NCBI GenBank assembly: GCA_900544245.1
Contig: UQUH01000031.1
Span: 1 to 20,796, forward strand
Reading direction: 5' to 3'
DNA length: 20,796 nucleotides
Source of the DNA: an uncultured Coriobacteriaceae bacterium
GTDB lineage: Bacteria > Actinomycetota > Coriobacteriia > Coriobacteriales > QAMH01
Shown in pieces: positions 16,711 to 20,796 of the stretch. The notes below the pieces were generated by a model, which was given only the letters and a program-made list of their open reading frames with translations, was not told where the DNA came from and ran no database searches. A program made the translations under genes and the position numbers. The first letter of the stretch is position 1. Each line of letters opens with the position of its first letter.

Positions 16711-16717
16711 GAGGAGG
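16711..16717 (+). promoter_or_regulatory. Strong Shine-Dalgarno selecting a TTG start for the MGMT-like gene
   Basis: GAGGAGG lies five bases before the in-frame TTG at 16723. The upstream ATG at 16675 has no comparable ribosome site, and the residues it would add (MQFCVYFLENEDEEAS) do not belong to the MGMT fold. Confidence 0.6.
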
Positions 16718-16722
16718 CATCC

Positions 16723-17076
16723 TTGGACTACGACGGCTTCTTTCATGACGCGCGCGATGCGGCCAGCGACGAACGCGTGCTCGATGACGAGCTTGCCTAC
16801 GAGGTGCTCTCGGTCGTCGCCGAGATTCCCGCGGGATGCGTCGCGAGCTACGGACAGATCGCCCGCCTCATCGGTCGCCCGAAAAACGCGCGGCTCGTGG
16901 GCAAGGTCCTCAAGGACTCCCAGTTCTACGGCGAATACCCATGCCATCGCGTGGTCAATCACGCGGGGCGCCTCGTGCCGGGCTGGGAGGAACAAGCGGC
17001 CCTGCTTGCCGAGGAAGGCGTCGAGCTCAAGGACGACGCCCACGTCGACATGCGCCGCTACCAATGGGAATGCTGA
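16723..17076 (+). CDS. MGMT family (alkyltransferase-like) DNA-binding protein
   Basis: A 117-residue protein, the only plus-strand gene. It is essentially just the C-terminal domain of O6-methylguanine-DNA methyltransferase: IPAGCVASYGQIARLIGRPKNARLVGKVL in outline (32-60) gives the helix-turn-helix and the Arg finger in ARLVG, and PCHRVVNHAGRLVPGW holds the alkyl-acceptor Cys. The end, EEGVELKDDAHVDMRRYQW, matches the short YbaZ/Atl1-like group. Many proteins of that group have Trp in place of the Cys (PWHRV) and only flag lesions for nucleotide excision repair; this one keeps PCHRV, so direct repair is conceivable, although the usual N-terminal domain is absent. The start TTG is chosen from its Shine-Dalgarno; ATG 16675 is the alternative (133 residues). 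It is monocistronic, divergent from asp23. Confidence 0.85.
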   Translation: MDYDGFFHDARDAASDERVLDDELAYEVLSVVAEIPAGCVASYGQIARLIGRPKNARLVGKVLKDSQFYGEYPCHRVVNHAGRLVPGWEEQAALLAEEGVELKDDAHVDMRRYQWEC

Positions 17077-17077
17077 A

Positions 17078-17110
17078 GATGAGACAACGTCCCTGGGCAA
17101 CTGTCTCATC
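17078..17110. repeat. 9-bp inverted repeat just after the MGMT-like stop codon
   Basis: GATGAGACA (17078-17086) and TGTCTCATC (17102-17110) are perfect inverse complements around a 15-base loop, starting one base after the stop codon. No T-tract follows on either strand. Smaller inverted repeats follow at 17122-17136 (ATCGG/CCGAT) and 17142-17166 (GTC-CCC/GGG-GAC with one bulged base). They could stabilise or end the MGMT-like mRNA, or be a REP-like repeat; this sequence cannot separate these. Confidence 0.45.
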
Positions 17111-17169
17111 GCGGATGTGCAATCGGGGCGTCCGATCGCATGTCACCCCCTGAAACAAATGGGGACGGC

Positions 17170-17197
17170 AAAAAGGGGCAGCCGCGGTGGCTGCCCC
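17170..17197 (-). terminator. Intrinsic terminator of ppsA
   Basis: On the minus strand GGGGCAGCC (17197-17189) pairs perfectly with GGCTGCCCC (17183-17175) around the loop ACCGC, followed at once by TTTTT (17174-17170). It begins about 30 bases after the ppsA stop. The flanking AA/TT extend the stem to 11 bp. On the plus strand the tail after the stem is not T-rich, so it mainly serves ppsA, although it may also hinder transcripts coming from the MGMT-like gene. Confidence 0.88.
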
Positions 17198-17226
17198 TTC
17201 CCTACTAGCTGGTGCAACCGGCGCAC

Positions 17227-19614
17227 TTACCAGGTAAGGTCCTCGGACTCTTGCTTACCACGGCCCGTGAGCTTGTCGAGCATCATCTTGTGCTCGATCT
17301 GCGCGGCGATCTGCTTGGTGTGGATGACCGCATCGGGGTTGACCGAGATGGAGTCGATGCCGCTCTTGATGAGGAACTCGCAGAACTCCGGATAGATGCT
17401 CGGGAGCTGGCCGCAGATGGACACGGTCTTGCCGTCCTTGTGGGCGACCTCGATGAGATGGCGGATGGCACGCTTGACGGCGAGGTCACGGCCGTCGGCG
17501 ACGTCCTGGATGATCTCGTTGTCGCGGTCGAGGCCCAAGATCAGCATGGTGAGGTCGTTGCTGCCGATGGAGTAGCCGTCGACGAACTTGTTGAACTGGT
17601 CGGCCATGATGATGTTGCTGGGAATCTCGGCCATGAGCCAGATCTTGAAGTCCGGGCTGCGCACCAGACCCTCCTCGGCCATGATGCCCGTGACGATCTC
17701 GGCCTCCTGGACGGTGCGGCAGAACGGAATCATGACCTGGAGGTTCTTGAAGCCGTACTCGTCACGAACCTTCTTGATGGCCTGGAGCTCGAGCTTGAAA
17801 GCCGGGAGATATTTGGGGTCATAGTAACGCGATGCACCACGCCAGCCGAGCAGCGCGCTCGGCTCCTCGGGCTCGTACTTGTCGCCACCCGTAAGGCCAC
17901 GATACTCGCTGGACTTGAAGTCGGAGAGGCGCAACACGACCTGGCGCGGGGAAAGGGCGCTCGCGACCTTGCGCATGCCCTCGGCGAGCTTCTCGACGGC
18001 CTCGTCAGCACGACCGGTCTCGATGAGGTGCATGGGATGCTCGTGGATGAAAGTGGTCCAGATGAACTCCTCGCGCATGAGGCCGACACCGTCACACGGA
18101 AGCTTGCCGTGCTTCTCGGCGAGGTCGGGATTGCCGAGGTTCATGTAGATCTTGGTACCCGTGACAGGCGCCACGTAGGTCGCAGCCGCAGGCGCGGCAT
18201 CGGCGGCAGGTGCCTCGGAGACCATGCTCTTGACGATGCCCGCGTACACGGTGCCATTGGAAGCGTCGACCGTGATCTCCTGGCCGTCTTCGATCGAGGC
18301 CGTGGCCTCTTGCGAGCGGCTTGCCGTGCCGACGATGCAGGGAATGCCCATCTCGCGGCTGACGATGGCCGCATGGCAGGTCATGCCACCGGCATCGGTG
18401 ACGATGGCGAGCGCCTTTTGCATGGCGGGAACCCAGTCGGGTGCGGTCATGGTCGTGACGAGAATCTCGCCGTCCTTGAACTCGTCGATGAGGGCGGGAT
18501 CGGTGATGACGTGTGCCTTGCCGGCGACCTTGCCGGGAGAGGCCGGCAGGCCGGTGACAATGACGTCGAGGTTTTCCGTCCCGGCAGTATCCGTCTCGTC
18601 TGCGACCTCGCCGTCGGCTTTCTTGCGCGACCAGACCGTCTCGGGACGTGCCTGGAGCAGCCAGACCTTGCCATCGCGCTCGTCGATGCCCCACTCCATG
18701 TCCATGTAGCAACCGTAGTGCTTCTCGAGCTGCTTGGCGTAGCCCGCGAGCTCCTTGATCTGCTCGTCGGTAATGACCTGCTGCTTGCGCTCGTCGGCGG
18801 GAACCTCGACTTCCTCGACGTCACCTTCGGGCTTGCGAATCATCTTGATGTGCTTGTCCGAGATGATGCGGCGCGTGATGTCGCCCGTCGCCTTATCGAC
18901 AACGAAGTTATCGGGCGTGACGGCGCCCTGGACAACCATCTCGCCCAGGCCGTAGGAGCCCTCGATGGTGACGACCTTGTCGTTGCCGTTGGTGACGTCA
19001 AGCGAGAACATGACGCCTGCTGCCTTGGAGAAGACCATCATCTGGACGGTTGCGGAAAGCGCGATGGACAGATGGTCGAAACCCGTCTTCTCGCGATAGT
19101 AGGTGGCGCGGTCGGTGAAGGTGGAGGCGTAGCACTCCTTGATCTTCTGCACGACCATATCGGGGCCATGCACGTTGAGATAGGTATCCTGCTGGCCGGC
19201 GAAGCTGGCATCGGGGAGGTCTTCGGCAGTTGCCGACGAGCGCACGGCGACGAACGGATCGTCCACGTGCATCTTCTCGCCGAGCTCGGCGTAGGCGTCC
19301 TTGATGGCCTCGACGATGTCTTCGGGCATGTCCTCGGCGACGATCATGGCGCGGATGTTGTCGGTCACCTCGCGCAGCAGCGCGGAGTCCTCGACGTCGG
19401 TGAGCTTCTTGAGCTCCTCGCGGATCTTCTTGTCGAGACCCGTCCTCTCCATGAACTGACGGTATGCGTATGCCGTGGTTGCAAAGCCATAGGGCACGGG
19501 AACATCGGTCTTCGAGGTCATCTCTCCCAAGGACGAGGACTTTCCGCCGACGATCTCGACGTCCTCGCGGCGAAGCTCGTCGAACCAGAGAACATATGCC
19601 TTATCACGATCCAT
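17227..19614 (-). CDS. ppsA: Phosphoenolpyruvate synthase (pyruvate, water dikinase)
   Basis: A 795-residue enzyme of PEP-synthase length (PPDKs are nearer 880). It converts pyruvate and ATP to PEP, AMP and phosphate. The ATP-grasp part has VGGKSSSLGEM (22-32), VRSSATAEDLPDASFAGQQD (124-143) and MEWGIDERDGKVWLLQARPET in outline (306-326). The swivelling phosphohistidine domain has GGMTCHAAIVSREMGIPCIVGT in outline (409-430), with catalytic H414 and T412, the expected regulatory phospho-Thr. An Ala/Pro-rich linker (467-480) leads to the PEP-binding barrel, which ends SICGQLPS with C734. ATG 19614 is chosen with AAAGGA eight bases upstream; GTG 19635 is poorer. It lies downstream of ppsR, which probably inactivates it by ADP-dependent phosphorylation of T412, and it is closed by the terminator at 17170-17197. 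Confidence 0.94.
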   Translation of the reverse strand: MDRDKAYVLWFDELRREDVEIVGGKSSSLGEMTSKTDVPVPYGFATTAYAYRQFMERTGLDKKIREELKKLTDVEDSALLREVTDNIRAMIVAEDMPEDIVEAIKDAYAELGEKMHVDDPFVAVRSSATAEDLPDASFAGQQDTYLNVHGPDMVVQKIKECYASTFTDRATYYREKTGFDHLSIALSATVQMMVFSKAAGVMFSLDVTNGNDKVVTIEGSYGLGEMVVQGAVTPDNFVVDKATGDITRRIISDKHIKMIRKPEGDVEEVEVPADERKQQVITDEQIKELAGYAKQLEKHYGCYMDMEWGIDERDGKVWLLQARPETVWSRKKADGEVADETDTAGTENLDVIVTGLPASPGKVAGKAHVITDPALIDEFKDGEILVTTMTAPDWVPAMQKALAIVTDAGGMTCHAAIVSREMGIPCIVGTASRSQEATASIEDGQEITVDASNGTVYAGIVKSMVSEAPAADAAPAAATYVAPVTGTKIYMNLGNPDLAEKHGKLPCDGVGLMREEFIWTTFIHEHPMHLIETGRADEAVEKLAEGMRKVASALSPRQVVLRLSDFKSSEYRGLTGGDKYEPEEPSALLGWRGASRYYDPKYLPAFKLELQAIKKVRDEYGFKNLQVMIPFCRTVQEAEIVTGIMAEEGLVRSPDFKIWLMAEIPSNIIMADQFNKFVDGYSIGSNDLTMLILGLDRDNEIIQDVADGRDLAVKRAIRHLIEVAHKDGKTVSICGQLPSIYPEFCEFLIKSGIDSISVNPDAVIHTKQIAAQIEHKMMLDKLTGRGKQESEDLTW

Positions 19615-19692
19615 CTTGCCTATCCTTTCATTCACGTCGGAGAGGATGCGGTGCGTTATGAAGTACGAGAATCCCCGTTTCCAATGTTCGAC

Positions 19693-19698
19693 ATTATA
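19693..19698 (-). promoter_or_regulatory. Candidate -10 element for ppsA
   Basis: A perfect TATAAT lies on the minus strand in the 114-bp gap between ppsR and ppsA, 79 bases before the ppsA start. No good -35 is seen at 16-18 bases (GGCCAA with 17), so it would need an activator or a relaxed -35. It suggests ppsA can be transcribed apart from glyS-ppsR. Confidence 0.4.
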
Positions 19699-19728
19699 GG
19701 GTATTTGAATCGGCTTTGGCCCACGACC

Positions 19729-20610
19729 CTACGAGGGAAGAACGAACGAGCCATGTGGGGACGGGATACGGGGAAACGCGGCGTTGTAATGGCGCAGTAT
19801 CTCCTGCGCCGTCTCCTCGATGGCGCGGTCCCTCGTGTTGATGATGACGCAACCGAGCCCGCGCATGATGGTGCGCGCACGGTCAAGCTCCGTCGTCACG
19901 GCATCGATGTCCGCGTACCGCGACTGCCCCAGCTGACCGCCCATGCGCGTCTTTCGCACCCCGACCAACACGGAGGGATCGGTTATGAGCCCGAAGAGCC
20001 TCTCGCGGTCGACGTCGTATATCTCCTTGGGAAGGTCGATTCCCTCGATGAGGGGGACGTTCGCGACCTTGTAGCCCTGCTGTCCCAGATAGATGGACGT
20101 CGGCGTCTTGCTCGTGCGCGAGACGCCGAGAATGACGATGTCGGCCTCGGCGAGATCTTGTGTGAGCAGGCCGTCATCATGACTGACGGTGAACTCGATC
20201 GCCTCGATCCTCTGGAAATACTGGTCGTTTATCTTGTGCTGCTCTCCGGGCGTGGGATTGTGGACCTTGCCGCTCACCTGCTCGATGGCCAGAATCGGAT
20301 CGGACAGGACGTCGACGGCGTGGATGTTGGGATGATCGACGAGATACGATCCCAACGCATCCCTGAGCTCCTGGATGACCAGGGTGTAGAAGACGATGAT
20401 CCTGTCGTCGCCGTACATCTGACGATGTGTGCGCTGCTCGTCCTCGAGAAACGAGCGAATCTGCTCGAAGGAGCTGACGTACGGAAGCACCGTGATATTC
20501 GGGTCGAGTTCCCCGAAATGGCTCGCAGCCGAACGGGCGACGGTCTTTGCCGTATTGCCCATCGAATCGCTGATGACGTGTATGGTCGGCAATGCGGGTA
20601 TGTCGCTCAT
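19729..20610 (-). CDS. ppsR: PEP synthase regulatory protein (bifunctional kinase/pyrophosphorylase, DUF299)
   Basis: A 293-residue DUF299 protein. The family uses ADP to phosphorylate, and phosphate to dephosphorylate, a Thr two residues before the catalytic His of PEP synthase or PPDK. IHVISDSMGNTAKTVARSA (10-28) is the diagnostic N-terminus, HDDG is at 144-147, and the P-loop GVSRTSKTPTSIYL (162-175) is followed by GYKVANVPLIEGIDLP. ATG 20610 has AGGGA upstream and lies 8 bp after the glyS stop. In this window ppsA follows 114 bp downstream and has the matching T412/H414, so PEP synthase is the likely target rather than a PPDK. A glyS-ppsR neighbourhood also occurs in Bacillus (glyS-ccpN-yqfL). 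Confidence 0.94.
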   Translation of the reverse strand: MSDIPALPTIHVISDSMGNTAKTVARSAASHFGELDPNITVLPYVSSFEQIRSFLEDEQRTHRQMYGDDRIIVFYTLVIQELRDALGSYLVDHPNIHAVDVLSDPILAIEQVSGKVHNPTPGEQHKINDQYFQRIEAIEFTVSHDDGLLTQDLAEADIVILGVSRTSKTPTSIYLGQQGYKVANVPLIEGIDLPKEIYDVDRERLFGLITDPSVLVGVRKTRMGGQLGQSRYADIDAVTTELDRARTIMRGLGCVIINTRDRAIEETAQEILRHYNAAFPRIPSPHGSFVLPS

Positions 20611-20618
20611 GGGCGTCC

Positions 20619-20796
20619 CTACTTCTTGGCCATCTTGCCGATGTCGGCGACGTTGGCGAAGACGTCGACGAAGCTGTTGAGCAGGCGCAGGCGCATCTCG
20701 CGCAACGCAAGGTCATCGTCCATGATGAGGACACCGTCAAAGAAGCTGTCGATGGGCGCGCGCAATCCCGCAAGCGCCTCGATGGCATCGGCATGC
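20619..20796 (-). CDS. glyS: Glycyl-tRNA synthetase beta subunit, C-terminal fragment (cut by window edge)
   Basis: The last 58 codons of a frame entering from the right edge. The reading ALAGLRAPIDSFFDGVLIMD and then DDLALREMRLRLLNSFVDVFANVADIGKMAKK in outline is the conserved end of the GlyS anticodon-binding (DALR-like) domain of the alpha2-beta2 glycyl-tRNA synthetase: FFD.V.VM.DD..LR..RL.LL is characteristic. The rest of the gene, and presumably glyQ, lie outside the window. ppsR starts 8 bp downstream. The assignment rests on this short but distinctive segment. Confidence 0.85.
   Translation of the reverse strand, partial: HADAIEALAGLRAPIDSFFDGVLIMDDDLALREMRLRLLNSFVDVFANVADIGKMAKK

Overview
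The window is a GC-rich, gene-dense stretch of bacterial chromosome made almost entirely of housekeeping genes. Nineteen of its twenty genes lie on the minus strand. I infer an actinobacterium, most likely class Coriobacteriia. The gene order is that of the Bacillus-type clusters accB-accC-yqhY-nusB-xseB-dxs-tlyA-recN, yloU-yloV-recG and glyS-ppsR. This is combined with actinobacterial traits: high GC, and nadK between tlyA and recN as in mycobacteria. The class is an inference from gene content and was not tested by phylogeny. I see no phage, CRISPR array, tRNA, rRNA or complete insertion sequence.

Layout, read in the direction of minus-strand transcription from high to low coordinates. (1) 20796-17227: the 3' end of glyS (GlyRS beta), ppsR (bifunctional kinase/phosphorylase) and ppsA (PEP synthase), closed by a strong intrinsic terminator at 17170-17197. 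(2) 16723-17076, plus strand: the only plus-strand gene, a small MGMT-like protein that probably starts at a TTG behind a strong Shine-Dalgarno. (3) 16598-10427: a six-gene operon asp23/yloU-like, fakA, fakB (degV), recG, rsmD, coaD. It combines fatty-acid activation with DNA repair, rRNA methylation and CoA synthesis. (4) 10181-10426: an intergenic region with a promoter and a 136-bp nested inverted-repeat (REP/MITE-like) element. (5) 10180-1: a ten-gene operon with very short gaps or overlaps: carboxyltransferase-AccB fusion, accC, asp23/yqhY-like, nusB, xseB, dxs, tlyA, nadK, recN, tsaC (truncated by the window edge).

The most notable point is the first gene of operon 5. In the Bacillus-type cluster this slot holds a stand-alone accB. 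Here an AccB-like protein, with its N-terminal helix region, Ala/Pro linker and biotinyl domain, is fused to the C-terminus of a PycB/OadA-type carboxyltransferase, next to accC. This suggests a two-subunit pyruvate carboxylase (or related transcarboxylase), possibly sharing its biotin carboxylase with acetyl-CoA carboxylase. Both asp23 paralogs sit beside lipid or carboxylase genes (accC and fakA). ppsR and ppsA form a PEP-synthase control pair next to a pyruvate-carboxylating enzyme, so the window has a pyruvate/PEP/oxaloacetate theme. Most other content is conventional. The second feature with no ready explanation is the set of extragenic inverted repeats at 10282-10417 and 17078-17166.
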